Counted from the first letter of the stretch, positions 14,258-22,895 are shown. The stretch: DNA of 25,391 nucleotides from an uncultured Eubacteriales bacterium (GCA_934462825.1 CAKSIP010000026.1:1-25391), one strand, 5' to 3'. Notes: generated from the sequence alone by a model not told the origin. Numbers and translations: made by a program.

Positions 14258-15441
14258 AGCACATACGAAGAAAAATCACCGTTTCCGTTCTCGGCACGAT
14301 GCTGTTTGTCTTTGCGGTGCTGCTGGCTACCGTCAACATTTTTATTCCGAGATACCTGACCTCGGAGGCGCAGAAGGCGATCCTTTTGGAGGGGCGCGAT
14401 GACACGATTCCGCTTGCCGATACAGGGGGCGAGGGGGACGGCGCGGAGGAGCATTTTCTCACGCCGAGCGTCCGGTACCTTGAGGTAGACGGCGGGCTTA
14501 CCGAATCGGAGCATCTTTCCAAGGCCGAGCATCAGCTTCGGGAATACTGCCGAAAGGAAAAGCCGGCGCCCGATGAATTTCACGCACTCAAAACCGGGGG
14601 CAGCCGTTTTGTTTTCCGCATCACGCAGGTGGAGGGCAACCCATTTGAAAATGCCTATTCGTACATTCTTTATGTGGACATCGGAGCGGTCATGCAGTAT
14701 TCGGTCTATCTGAACGCTGTCTTTTTTGCGGCGCTGGCGGTACTCAGCGTGCTGGTCTGCCTGTTCGGGTGGAAGCTCGGCGGCTATGTGGAAAAGGCGC
14801 ACGAATCGCAGAAATGGTTCTTTCAGAATGTGTCGCACGAGCTGAAAACGCCGATGATGGCGATTCAGGGCTGTGCGGAGGGAATCCACACCGGCGTTTT
14901 GGAGCCGGTGGAGGCTTCGGGTGTGATTCTGGAAGAAAATGAACAGATGTCCCACCTGATCGAGGAACTGCTTGCGCTCTCCCGGCTGGAGGCGGGGCAA
15001 GCGAATGCGGAATTTCATTTGACGGATGCCCGTGAGCTTTTATATGACTGCCTGCGCAGCACCGAACAGTTGGCGGAGCAGAAGGGACTGCGCATCACCC
15101 CCTGCTTTGCCGACAGCCCGGTTTTAGTGAACGGCGATGAGGTTCAGCTTCGCCGTGCGTTTACGAATATTATCACCAATGCCCTGCGCTACGCTCAAAG
15201 CGAAATTCGGATCGAATGTAAGGCGGACAGCGGGAAGGCGGTTGTCCGTATCCGGGATGACGGAGAGGGCATTGCCCCGGAGCTTCTGCCGCACATTTTC
15301 GACCGCTTTTTCAGCACGCGCAAGGGCGGCGCCGGGATCGGGCTTTCGCTTGTGAAGGAAATCGTTTCGCTTCACAAAGGCACGATACGCGCGTCGAACG
15401 ACGGGGGTGCGGTGTTTGAAATCCACCTTCCCCTGAGATAA
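14254..15441 (+). CDS. Membrane sensor histidine kinase
   Basis: This is a 395-residue kinase. Helices at about 8-32 and 150-172 bracket an outside sensor of about 115 residues with no domain that I recognise. I see no clear HAMP domain between the second helix and the dimerisation domain. The phospho-accepting His195 is in QNVSHELKTPMMAIQG. The ATPase has the N box IITNALRYA, the G1 box DDGEGIAPE, the F box FDRFFSTRKG and the G2 box GIGLSLVKEIV. It is the partner of the response regulator whose end it overlaps. The ligand is unknown. Confidence 0.94.
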   Translation: MKHIRRKITVSVLGTMLFVFAVLLATVNIFIPRYLTSEAQKAILLEGRDDTIPLADTGGEGDGAEEHFLTPSVRYLEVDGGLTESEHLSKAEHQLREYCRKEKPAPDEFHALKTGGSRFVFRITQVEGNPFENAYSYILYVDIGAVMQYSVYLNAVFFAALAVLSVLVCLFGWKLGGYVEKAHESQKWFFQNVSHELKTPMMAIQGCAEGIHTGVLEPVEASGVILEENEQMSHLIEELLALSRLEAGQANAEFHLTDARELLYDCLRSTEQLAEQKGLRITPCFADSPVLVNGDEVQLRRAFTNIITNALRYAQSEIRIECKADSGKAVVRIRDDGEGIAPELLPHIFDRFFSTRKGGAGIGLSLVKEIVSLHKGTIRASNDGGAVFEIHLPLR

Positions 15442-15518
15442 ACAACAAAATTGTGAATGGGAATCGGTTTACAGATCCTGTTACGAAAACAAAACCGAAA
15501 GTGAAAGGAAACCCTACC

Positions 15519-16109
15519 ATGAAGAAGATGATTGCACTTGCACTTGCGCTTGCGGCCGTTATGGCTCTTTCATTGACCGCTTGCGCAAAACCGAACGATA
15601 AAGACAAGCCGACCACACCTTCCGGCGCCCAAAAAGGGCAGCCGCAAAGCGCTTTGGAAATTCTGGAAAAGGTCTGGAGCAAGTATTCGACCGACGAAAA
15701 ATTTCCCGCCACAGGCGGATCCGAAAAGCATATGAAAGACGGCATGCCCGCTCGATTTGATGTGACCGACGGGGAAGCGCTTGATTTTGAGCTTGGCTTC
15801 CCGAAGGCGCAGGCGTCCGAGATCAGCGACGCCGCATCGCTTATGCACATGCTGAATCAGAACAACTTTTCCTGCGGCGTATATCATGTGAAAAGCTCCG
15901 GCAGCGCCGAAGCACTGGCCGGCAAAATTAAAGATAACATTCTTTCACGCCAATGGCTGTGCGGGTTCCCCGAAAAGCTTGTGATTCTGACTGTCGGCGA
16001 TTATATCGTTTCCGTCTTCGGCGCCGCCGAGCTGACAGACCCCTTTATCGCAAAGCTTTCCGCCGAATACAGCTCGACAAAGCCGCTTTTCAACGTGCCT
16101 ATCGCATAA
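15519..16109 (+). CDS. DUF4358 domain lipoprotein
   Basis: This 196-residue protein starts at ATG 15519 behind AAAGGAA. A lipoprotein signal ends in LSLTAC with the lipidated Cys22, followed by a charged linker. The globular part begins SALEILEKVWSKYSTDEKFPATGG, which I recognise as the DUF4358 pattern, and continues with a GFPKAQASEISDAASL segment. DUF4358 lipoproteins commonly sit next to MBOAT and DHHW genes in Clostridia, exactly as here (nine bases to the MBOAT gene). I infer an accessory role in surface-polymer acylation at the outer face of the membrane; the reaction is unknown. Confidence 0.82.
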   Translation: MKKMIALALALAAVMALSLTACAKPNDKDKPTTPSGAQKGQPQSALEILEKVWSKYSTDEKFPATGGSEKHMKDGMPARFDVTDGEALDFELGFPKAQASEISDAASLMHMLNQNNFSCGVYHVKSSGSAEALAGKIKDNILSRQWLCGFPEKLVILTVGDYIVSVFGAAELTDPFIAKLSAEYSSTKPLFNVPIA

Positions 16110-16118
16110 AACAGAGCC

Positions 16119-17516
16119 ATGCTGTTTTCAAGTATAACCTTTCTGTACGGCTTTCTGCCGTGCGTTCTGCTCGTGTATTTCGCCGTTCCCGACCGTATGA
16201 AGAACACCGTTCTCCTTCTTGCGAGCCTGTTCTTTTACGGTTGGGGAGAGCCGAAATATCTTATTTTTATGCTTGCGTCGGTCGCGCAGTCGTACGTTGC
16301 CGCGCTTCTCGTGGAACGCTTTCGCGGGACAAAGATCGCAAAGGCGGCGCTTGCCGTTTCGGCGGCCGCCAGCCTCGGCCTGCTGGCTTACTGCAAATAT
16401 GCAGACTTTTTTATCGGAAACTTCAATGCGGTGACCGGTCTTTCCGTCCCGCTTCTCCGGGTGGCTCTGCCGGTAGGCATCAGTTTTTATACCTTTCAGA
16501 TCCTGAGCTATGTCATAGATGTTTATCGCGGCGATGTGCCGGCACAGCGCAATTTCATTGATCTTGCGATGTATGTGGCGATGTTTCCGCAGCTGATAGC
16601 CGGCCCCATTGTCCGCTATTCCGACATTGCCGGAAGCCTGAAAAACCGGAAAACCACGCTTGCCGACGCGTCGGAGGGCATCACGCGCTTTTCCGTCGGT
16701 CTTGCAAAGAAAATTCTCCTTGCCAATTCCGCGGCGCTTATCGTGTCGGAATTTAAGGCGTACGGCGAAAAAACCGTTCTGTTTTATTGGCTGTATGCCG
16801 CGGCCTATATGCTGCATATCTATTTCGACTTTTCCGGGTATTCCGATATGGCGATAGGGCTTGGGCGCATTTTCGGATTCCGTTTTTCCGAAAACTTCAA
16901 CTATCCGTATGTTTCTGCAAGCATTACGGAGTTCTGGCGCCGCTGGCACATCTCCCTCGGCGGCTGGTTCCGCGACTACCTTTATATTCCCCTCGGCGGA
17001 AACCGCGTAAAGCCGATGCGCCATGTTTTCAACATCCTTGTCGTATGGGCGGCCACCGGCTTTTGGCACGGGGCATCGTGGAATTTCATTCTTTGGGGCC
17101 TTCTTTATGCGGTGCTTTTGCTGTTTGAAAAATACATTCTCCGCCCGAAGGCACGGTTTGCCGTTCCGATGCACATCTATACGCTGTTTTTTGTCATGCT
17201 CGGATTTGTACTGTTCGATTCTGCAAGCATGGCCGACGCCTTCATGAGCTTTAAGTCCATGTTCGGGTTTGCCGGGATTCCCGCCGTGAATGCGGCTTCG
17301 CTTTACTGTCTGAAAAGCAGTCTCGTACTGCTTATCGTTGCCGCCGTCGGCGCAACGCCCCTGCCCAAACGGATTTATGAGAAAATCGGAGGGACGACGG
17401 GGGGAAGCCGAGTTCTTGCCGTCCTGACGCCGATGGCCACGGTCGCGGCCATGGCCGTATGCACGGCGTATCTGATCGACGGGTCGTTCAACCCGTTTGT
17501 CTATTTCCGGTTCTGA
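16119..17516 (+). CDS. MBOAT family O-acyltransferase (AlgI-like)
   Basis: This 465-residue multi-pass membrane protein opens with LFSSITFLYGFLP, typical of AlgI/DltB-like MBOAT proteins. Motifs include SEFKAYGEKTVLFYWLYA, YFDFSGYSDMAIGLGRIFGF, FWRRWHISLGGWFRDYLYIPLGG and FWHGASWNFILWG, the last with the probable catalytic histidine. Known relatives move acyl groups across the membrane to acylate alginate, teichoic acid, peptidoglycan or other polymers. With the DHHW protein downstream it forms an AlgI/AlgJ-like pair. The ribosome site is weak, which fits coupling to the lipoprotein gene just upstream. The acceptor polymer cannot be determined from the window. Confidence 0.94.
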   Translation: MLFSSITFLYGFLPCVLLVYFAVPDRMKNTVLLLASLFFYGWGEPKYLIFMLASVAQSYVAALLVERFRGTKIAKAALAVSAAASLGLLAYCKYADFFIGNFNAVTGLSVPLLRVALPVGISFYTFQILSYVIDVYRGDVPAQRNFIDLAMYVAMFPQLIAGPIVRYSDIAGSLKNRKTTLADASEGITRFSVGLAKKILLANSAALIVSEFKAYGEKTVLFYWLYAAAYMLHIYFDFSGYSDMAIGLGRIFGFRFSENFNYPYVSASITEFWRRWHISLGGWFRDYLYIPLGGNRVKPMRHVFNILVVWAATGFWHGASWNFILWGLLYAVLLLFEKYILRPKARFAVPMHIYTLFFVMLGFVLFDSASMADAFMSFKSMFGFAGIPAVNAASLYCLKSSLVLLIVAAVGATPLPKRIYEKIGGTTGGSRVLAVLTPMATVAAMAVCTAYLIDGSFNPFVYFRF

Positions 17517-17551
17517 TGCACGGGTTCAGACCGGTTTATCGGAGGAGTATA

Positions 17552-18652
17552 ATGAAAAAAATCCAACAAATTTTGACCTTGGCGCTGTCTCTCGGTTTCC
17601 TTGCGATTTTTTCCGCCTGGTTCCTGATTGCGCCCGATGCCGAAGAATCGACGGTGGAAAGACGGCGTCTTGCGAAACGCCCTGCGCTGTCTTTTTCATC
17701 GGTGGCGAACGGCAGTTTTATGAACGGCTTTGAAAAATATATGCTCGACCAATTCCCTCTGCGCAACGGCTTTCGGAGCCTGAAGGCTGCCGTAAACGCG
17801 AAGGTGTTCCTGAAAAAGGACAACAACGGCCTTTATTCCGTCGGAGAGCATCTCTCAAAGCTGGACTTCCCGACCGACAACGAATCGGTTGACCATGCCG
17901 CACGGCGGTTCCGGTATGTGTATGACACGTATCTTCGGAAGGCCGGAACCAAGACATACCTGTCGGTGATACCCGATAAAAATACCTTTATCGCATCGCA
18001 GAACGGCTATCCGGACAAGGATTACAAGGCTCTTGTCGAACGCCTCCGAAGCGGATTCCCGGAGGCAAAGTATATGGATATTTCCGGGCTTCTGTCGGCG
18101 GATGATTTCTATTATACCGATTCGCACTGGCGGCAGGAAAGAATCACGAAGGTCGCCGATGAAATTGCGGCGCAAATGGGCGCGGAGCGGATCGGAGCGT
18201 GTGAAATCCAGGATACCGGCCAACCGTTTTACGGCGTTTATTACGGTCAGGCAGCCCTGCCGCACGCGCCGGAGAGGCTTTTCTATCTCGACAACGCCGT
18301 GATACGGGGGCTTCGGGTGTATAATGTCGAAACATCGTCCGACATCCCGGTTTATGACCTCGGTGCCGCCGCCGGACGCGATCCTTATGAAATGTTCCTC
18401 GGCGGCGCGCGCTCGATCATCAAGATCACAAATCCGAATGCCGCGCAAGAACGCCGGCTTATCGTTTTCCGGGATTCGTTCGGCAGCAGTATAGCGCCGC
18501 TTCTTGCGGCAGGCTATTCCGAAATAACGCTTGTCGATATTCGCTATATCTCGCCCCTCTCTCTCGGAAAGCTGATTGACTTTGCGAAAGCAGACGATGC
18601 GCTGTTCCTTTACTCCGCATCGGTCATCAACAACAGCGAGACGATCAAATAA
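17552..18652 (+). CDS. DHHW family protein (AlgJ/AlgX-like SGNH partner of MBOAT)
   Basis: This is a 366-residue protein started at ATG 17552 behind GGAGGAG. It has one N-terminal membrane anchor (about residues 7-27) and an outward domain. The family-defining Asp-His/Ser-His-Trp motif appears as FYYTDSHWRQE, and a nucleophile serine candidate is in IVFRDSFGSSIAPLL. EKYMLDQFPLRNGFRSLKA is the usual opening segment after the anchor. AlgJ-like proteins take acyl groups from the MBOAT partner and place them on an extracellular polymer. The gene starts 35 nt after the MBOAT stop and is followed by a strong hairpin, so it ends the operon. Confidence 0.9.
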   Translation: MKKIQQILTLALSLGFLAIFSAWFLIAPDAEESTVERRRLAKRPALSFSSVANGSFMNGFEKYMLDQFPLRNGFRSLKAAVNAKVFLKKDNNGLYSVGEHLSKLDFPTDNESVDHAARRFRYVYDTYLRKAGTKTYLSVIPDKNTFIASQNGYPDKDYKALVERLRSGFPEAKYMDISGLLSADDFYYTDSHWRQERITKVADEIAAQMGAERIGACEIQDTGQPFYGVYYGQAALPHAPERLFYLDNAVIRGLRVYNVETSSDIPVYDLGAAAGRDPYEMFLGGARSIIKITNPNAAQERRLIVFRDSFGSSIAPLLAAGYSEITLVDIRYISPLSLGKLIDFAKADDALFLYSASVINNSETIK

Positions 18653-18656
18653 AAAC

Positions 18657-18699
18657 ACCGGGTTCTCAGCCCGGCAGAAATGCCGGCCGGGAACCCGGT
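18657..18699 (+). terminator. Hairpin ending the acylation operon
   Basis: ACCGGGTTC (18657-18665) pairs with GAACCCGGT (18691-18699). Inside it, CCGGCA (18671-18676) pairs with TGCCGG (18681-18686) around a GAAA tetraloop. It begins four bases after the DHHW stop codon. The trailing T run is short, so termination may be incomplete. The rest of the gap to 18841 shows nothing I can name. Confidence 0.65.
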
Positions 18700-18841
18700 T
18701 CTTCGGATGCGCGCCGGCGGTTTCCGAGCTTTCGGTGGGCAAGGCCGAAAGAGGAAAGCGCCTCCGGGAGGATCCGTTGTGTCTTTTGCGCCTTGGCTCG
18801 GAAAAGCCTTGTGCCCCAAAAATCGGCGTGCCCTTAAGGGA

Positions 18842-19618
18842 TTAGGTCAACCACTGAAAGCCCATAATCGCCGCGCCCAGCACCACCAAAATGATGCCGG
18901 TGGCACGATTTAAGGTTTTGGGCTGTGCCTTGTTGGCAAAAACAGCGGCAATGCGCGCCCAAATCAACGTGAATACCACGCACAAAATCAATATCAGCAT
19001 ATCCGGGGTGCCGCCGATGGCGAAATGAGAAACCGCGCCGGTCAACGCCGTGAAGGTCATAATAAACACGCTGGTGCCGACGGCCGTTTTCAGTTCATAT
19101 CCCAATACGCTCGTCAAAATCAACAGCATCATCATGCCGCCGCCCGCGCCGACAAAGCCGCAGATAAGACCGATAATCAGGCCGCAGACGATGGATTGGA
19201 TCGCACGTTTTTTGGCCGATACGCCGAGCATGGCCTCCTTAGTCGTCATCACGGGGCGAACGATAAATTTGATGCCGAGCAAAAAGGTCATAAACACGGA
19301 AAATCCGCCCATCGTGGTGGAGGGAAGCAGGCTGGCCAAGTAACTGCCCACCACGGTAAAGACCAGCACGCTACCCATCATGATCAGGCCGTTTTTCACG
19401 TCCAGATTTTTGCTTTTGTGATAGGTGTAAGCCGAAACGGCGCTGGCCAGCACATCGGAGGACAGGGCAATGCCCACTGCCATGTAGGGATCCACGTTCA
19501 AAAAGGTGATCAGCATGGGGCTGATGACGGCCGCAGCGCTCATGCCCGCAAAGCCGGTGCCGAGCCCCGCGCCCATGCCGGCAAAAAAGGTGACTAAAAT
19601 CGTTAGCAGAAGCTCCAT
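18842..19618 (-). CDS. TauE/SafE family sulfite/anion exporter
   Basis: This 258-residue membrane protein has about eight helices. It shows the two-fold family pattern: GAGLGTGFAGMSAAAVISPM near the N terminus and ICGFVGAGGGMMMLLILTSV in the second half, and GTSVFIMTFTALTGAVSHF matches the family. Members export sulfite, sulfoacetate or related organosulfur anions. The gene starts four bases after the MarR gene stop, so the two form one transcript that the MarR protein probably controls. The substrate is not determined; the nearby thiol-redox operon makes sulfur compounds plausible but does not show it. Confidence 0.88.
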   Translation of the reverse strand: MELLLTILVTFFAGMGAGLGTGFAGMSAAAVISPMLITFLNVDPYMAVGIALSSDVLASAVSAYTYHKSKNLDVKNGLIMMGSVLVFTVVGSYLASLLPSTTMGGFSVFMTFLLGIKFIVRPVMTTKEAMLGVSAKKRAIQSIVCGLIIGLICGFVGAGGGMMMLLILTSVLGYELKTAVGTSVFIMTFTALTGAVSHFAIGGTPDMLILILCVVFTLIWARIAAVFANKAQPKTLNRATGIILVVLGAAIMGFQWLT

Positions 19619-19622
19619 GGCG

Positions 19623-20060
19623 TTATTCCTCCGCGTCTTTCAAAAAAGCGTCGAGGCTTTCTTCCAGCTTCTGCATGGCGTCGAAAAAGGTTCGGCGTGT
19701 TGTTTCGTCAACGTCGGAAAACAGCTGTTCAAAAAAAGCATTTTGGCACTCTCGTCCGCGCTCAATCACCGCCTCGGCCTTTTCGGTGCAATAAAGCGCC
19801 GTTTTGCGGCGATCTCCCTCCATCGGCTGCCGTACCAGGTACCCCTTTTGCACCAGCTGTTCCACATTTACGGATACCAGATTGGCTTTGATGTGGCGCA
19901 CCTCCACAATTTCGCTGGCGGTTTTGTAGGTCGGGTTGTTTCCGAGGAACATCAGAATGTCAAAGGCGGTTTTGGGTAAATTCAGCGCGCGGCAGACCGG
20001 CTTGCAAGCGATGTCGTAAGCCAGCGCAATTTTTCTTGCAATCTCAATACTCAGGTGCAT
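19623..20060 (-). CDS. MarR family transcriptional regulator
   Basis: I set the start at ATG 20060, with a GAGAGAAG site upstream, giving 145 residues; the longer frame to 20129 would read through the promoter's start region and a palindrome. The winged-helix region runs from about residue 30 to 95: FDILMFLGNNPTYKTASEIV, then the recognition segment HIKANLVSVNVEQLVQKGYL and the wing MEGDRRKTALYCT. It is the first gene of the unit with the TauE/SafE exporter. A perfect palindrome between promoter and start codon is a candidate operator, so autoregulation with ligand-relieved repression is likely. Confidence 0.9.
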   Translation of the reverse strand: MHLSIEIARKIALAYDIACKPVCRALNLPKTAFDILMFLGNNPTYKTASEIVEVRHIKANLVSVNVEQLVQKGYLVRQPMEGDRRKTALYCTEKAEAVIERGRECQNAFFEQLFSDVDETTRRTFFDAMQKLEESLDAFLKDAEE

Positions 20061-20096
20061 AATTTCTTCTCTCTTTGTCCTTTTTAATTGTTTCTG

Positions 20097-20113
20097 TTTT
20101 GAACAGTTCAAAA
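20097..20113 (-). promoter_or_regulatory. Palindromic operator candidate for the MarR regulator
   Basis: TTTTGAAC and GTTCAAAA flank a single base, giving a perfect 17-base palindrome. A further TGAAC at 20115-20119 makes a second, overlapping inverted pair with GTTCA. The element lies about 15-30 bases after the predicted transcription start, a usual place for a MarR-family repressor site. Confidence 0.65.
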
Positions 20114-20135
20114 ATGAACCATTCGGCATGGGACG

Positions 20136-20164
20136 ATTATAGCACGGGAAGCGCCCGATGTCAA
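20136..20164 (-). promoter_or_regulatory. Consensus sigma-A promoter for the MarR–TauE unit
   Basis: On the minus strand, TTGACA (20164-20159) and TATAAT (20141-20136) are separated by exactly 17 bases, matching the housekeeping consensus at all 12 positions. Transcription would start near 20129. Confidence 0.88.
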
Positions 20165-20288
20165 GGGGGAAAAGCTTGCTTTTACATTGTGTTCATAAAG
20201 AGGGAAGGGGAGAGCGATGCCAACCTTCCGGTCGCCGTGCCGAAAGCGCAAAAAAAGAGAGAGACGCGTAAGCTTCAAGCCAAAAAAC

Positions 20289-20334
20289 AAAAGAGGGAAC
20301 GCCGCCCCTGTGGACAGAGGACGTTCCCTCTTTT
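20289..20334 (-). terminator. Rho-independent terminator after the M42 peptidase gene
   Basis: A 13-bp perfect stem (20289-20301 with 20322-20334) is followed on the minus strand by TTTTGTTTTTT. It lies 14 bases after the peptidase stop. The plus strand also has T residues after the stem, so it could work in both directions. Confidence 0.85.
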
Positions 20335-20348
20335 ATTTTGTTTCGTTT

Positions 20349-21398
20349 CTAAATGTTAAGGTAGCCCTTGAGAACCTTCAGCGTGTTGTACACGCCGTCC
20401 GTATGACTTCTCTCGTAGCCGTGGCTGGCGTAAACGCCGGCCCCAATCAAGCCGTGGCGAAGGTCAAAGCCGCCGCCCAGCGTGGCTTCCACATCGGAGC
20501 CGTAGTGCGGGTACACGTCAATGGCGTAGTCCGCTTCTTCTTTCTTGGCGGCGGCAATCAGCTTGCCCACCACATCATAGCTGTACGGGCCGCCGGAATC
20601 CTTCGCGCAAATGGACACCTGCTTTTCGGTGCATTGCAGGCCGTCGCCCACGCACCCCATATCCACGCTGATGGCCTCCGTTACCCCGGCCGGAACCGAG
20701 GCGGCACCGCCATGCCCGACTTCCTCATACACGGTGATGTGAATGTAGGTGCGGCGCGGCAAGGTCACGGCGTGATCGGCCAGATACCGGGCAAAGCCCC
20801 AAAGGATTCCGACCGAAAGCTTATCGTCCAGAAAACGGCTCTTGATATAGCCGGACGCCGTCACGCGCGAGCGCGGATTAAAGCAAACCATGTCGCCCAC
20901 TTCGATTCCCAGCGCGCGGGTGTCGCTGTCCGACCGCACATCCTCGTCGATTACCACTTCCGTTGTGTCAAAGCTCCGCTTTTCGCTGCTGTAATTTTTG
21001 TTGACATGCACGGAGGCGTTGCAAAGCTGCAGCGTGCCCTCATATACAGAGCCGCTCCGCGTGTAGATCCGAACATTTTCCGCCTCGCCGTTTTCCGCCT
21101 GCATGCCGCCCAAAGCCGTTAGGCGCAGGCGTCCGTTCCCCTTGATTTCCGCGACCATACCTCCCAGCGTGTCTGTATGCGCTTCCAGCAAAAGGTCGCC
21201 GTCAAGGCTCTCGCGGCAACCGCCGAGATCAATCAGCACGCCGCCCTTGGTAGTCAGGTGAGCCGCAAAGCCCAAGGCTTCAAATTCTTTTTTGACAAAG
21301 TCCGCCGCCTTGGCGGTGTAGCCGGTTGGACTGTCAATGGTCAGAAGCTCCAGCGTTTTTTTCACAGCCGCTTCGGCGTATTGATACGTCAAATCCAT
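20349..21398 (-). CDS. M42 family metallopeptidase (glutamyl aminopeptidase/endoglucanase-like)
   Basis: This 349-residue cytoplasmic peptidase carries the M42 metal-site residues: His74 and Asp76 in LLLEAHTDTLGGMV, an aspartate at 191-192 in KSRFLDDKLS, the Glu225-Glu226 pair in VYEEVGHGG, Asp246 in SVDMG and a C-terminal histidine (about 332) in YERSHTDGV. Family members are di-zinc or di-cobalt aminopeptidases that trim short peptides, often as large tetrahedral complexes. It starts at ATG 21398 behind AAGGGGG, 44 nt after the MFS transporter gene. The pairing suggests uptake of a compound and its hydrolysis, but the substrate is unknown. Confidence 0.92.
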   Translation of the reverse strand: MDLTYQYAEAAVKKTLELLTIDSPTGYTAKAADFVKKEFEALGFAAHLTTKGGVLIDLGGCRESLDGDLLLEAHTDTLGGMVAEIKGNGRLRLTALGGMQAENGEAENVRIYTRSGSVYEGTLQLCNASVHVNKNYSSEKRSFDTTEVVIDEDVRSDSDTRALGIEVGDMVCFNPRSRVTASGYIKSRFLDDKLSVGILWGFARYLADHAVTLPRRTYIHITVYEEVGHGGAASVPAGVTEAISVDMGCVGDGLQCTEKQVSICAKDSGGPYSYDVVGKLIAAAKKEEADYAIDVYPHYGSDVEATLGGGFDLRHGLIGAGVYASHGYERSHTDGVYNTLKVLKGYLNI

Positions 21399-21442
21399 AG
21401 TGCCCCCTTTTGTCGCCCTGTGGCGACGGGAATTCCCCTGTT

Positions 21443-22699
21443 TTAGTTTTTACAGTATTTTTTCCAAAGACGCGCGGTGAAAAGTCCAATCAGCATGCCG
21501 ACCAGCGCGACGACAAACCACATGCCTATGGTAAATTTCCATCCGAATTGCTCCGCCAGCACGGCAAAGCCGTAGGTGGAAAGCGAAGCGCCCACGTAAG
21601 TAAAAGAGTTGATAAGGCCGGAGATGGTAGAAACGACACCGTATTGCACAAAGCGTTTCGGTACCACGGATGTCAGCATCAGGCCGGCGCCGTGCATACA
21701 GCCGATAATCACGCTCATCAGAATTGTCGAAGCTACGGAGCTGCCGCCTGTGACAAAGTAAAGGATCAGCGCGGAGGCCGAGGCCAACGCAAAGATCAAG
21801 GCCGTACAGAGCATTTCGTTTTTGACCAGCTTTTGCTGAATCTTGGCGAAAAGCTGATAGCTGAACACGGCAAAAAGGGCAGGAATGACCGTGAGAAGAA
21901 TCGAGCCTTCATCCGAAAGATGGAAGCAATCCTTCATATAAGAAGGCATCCAATTGGTGACGCCCTCCCGAAGCACGCCCATGCAGAGAATATCGAGGAA
22001 AATCAAGACAAGCGGGAAATACAGAGCGGCCGGCATTTTTACCTTGGTCGGCGCCGCTTCCCCGGACAGGTCGTTGTTGACTGCTACCGCGGTTCCGACG
22101 GTTTCGTTGGCAAAAAGCTTTGGATACCCGATTCGCCAAAGCAACGCCACCAGCACGCCCACGCCGGCGCACCCTAACATGACAAAGCGCCAATTCATCC
22201 ACTGCAACAAAAGCGGGCAGACCAGATACATGAGCACCGTGGCAAACGAGGAGCCGGACGAAACGCGCACAACCGCGTAATTGTAGCTGACGTCATCCAG
22301 CTTTTGGGCCAAAAGGCGAACCATCGGCGGCCAAAGCAGAGCGTGCGCCAACCCGTTGATTCCCCAAATGACCGCCATCAGCGGCACACTGTGGCAGAAA
22401 AAGATCGTTACATTGCAGGCAACGGCCGTTAAAAGGCCGAAAAATAAAAGCCGCGTGGGGCGGATATGGTCGCCGAGAAATCCGCTGATCACCTGTCCGA
22501 CGGCATAACACACCGTCAGCGCCACGACGACAACAGACAGCTCGGATTTTTGCAGCTGCATTTCTCCGCAAATTTTCACCATCATAACGGCAATATTGAT
22601 GCGCATGACATAGCTGGCGAAATACACCAACGTGCAAAGCCAAGCCGCCATACGGTTTTCGGTACTGATTTTTGCTTTCGCTCGGTTTGTCCGATTCAT
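21443..22699 (-). CDS. MFS transporter (GlpT/UhpT-like organophosphate:anion antiporter group)
   Basis: This 418-residue protein has about 12 membrane helices. Features include the N-terminal YFASYVMRINIAVMMVKI helix, the loop GFLGDHIRPTRLLFFGLL after helix 2 (the D-x-x-R/G-R type MFS signature), and GINGLAHALLWPPMVRLLAQ, which resembles the GlpT/UhpT helix 4 region. The central loop near residue 200 is hydrophilic. It is the first gene of a two-gene unit with the M42 peptidase, behind a good promoter and a leader of about 190 nt. The subfamily call is by resemblance only and the substrate is open. Confidence 0.85.
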   Translation of the reverse strand: MNRTNRAKAKISTENRMAAWLCTLVYFASYVMRINIAVMMVKICGEMQLQKSELSVVVVALTVCYAVGQVISGFLGDHIRPTRLLFFGLLTAVACNVTIFFCHSVPLMAVIWGINGLAHALLWPPMVRLLAQKLDDVSYNYAVVRVSSGSSFATVLMYLVCPLLLQWMNWRFVMLGCAGVGVLVALLWRIGYPKLFANETVGTAVAVNNDLSGEAAPTKVKMPAALYFPLVLIFLDILCMGVLREGVTNWMPSYMKDCFHLSDEGSILLTVIPALFAVFSYQLFAKIQQKLVKNEMLCTALIFALASASALILYFVTGGSSVASTILMSVIIGCMHGAGLMLTSVVPKRFVQYGVVSTISGLINSFTYVGASLSTYGFAVLAEQFGWKFTIGMWFVVALVGMLIGLFTARLWKKYCKN

Positions 22700-22895
22700 G
22701 ATTTTGCTTTCTCCTCTGATCGGGGGCAGGGCCTCCGAATCGTAAAGCTCCGCCGAAGGCAGAGCCGTATGTTATTTTGTGTTTTTCCTTTTCTCTTGGG
22801 GGAAAACGAGCCGACCTTATCCTCTTTTGACACCCGCGGCTTTCCGTTCCGCTGTGCGCGAAAAAGGGGGCTTCCCCATGAAAAACAGTATTGTT

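Noticed and set aside
18700..18841. Possible small gene between the DHHW terminator and the TauE gene
   Set aside because: The frames there lack ribosome sites and overlap the terminator; only a short CCCTTAAGGG palindrome is visible.
20217..21122. Plus-strand frame of 301 codons opposite the M42 peptidase gene
   Set aside because: It crosses the terminator hairpin and then mirrors the peptidase gene; it has no recognisable domain.
22820..22882. A 20-codon leader peptide in the MFS leader
   Set aside because: It has no ribosome binding site, no run of regulatory codons and no terminator/antiterminator pairing that I can see.
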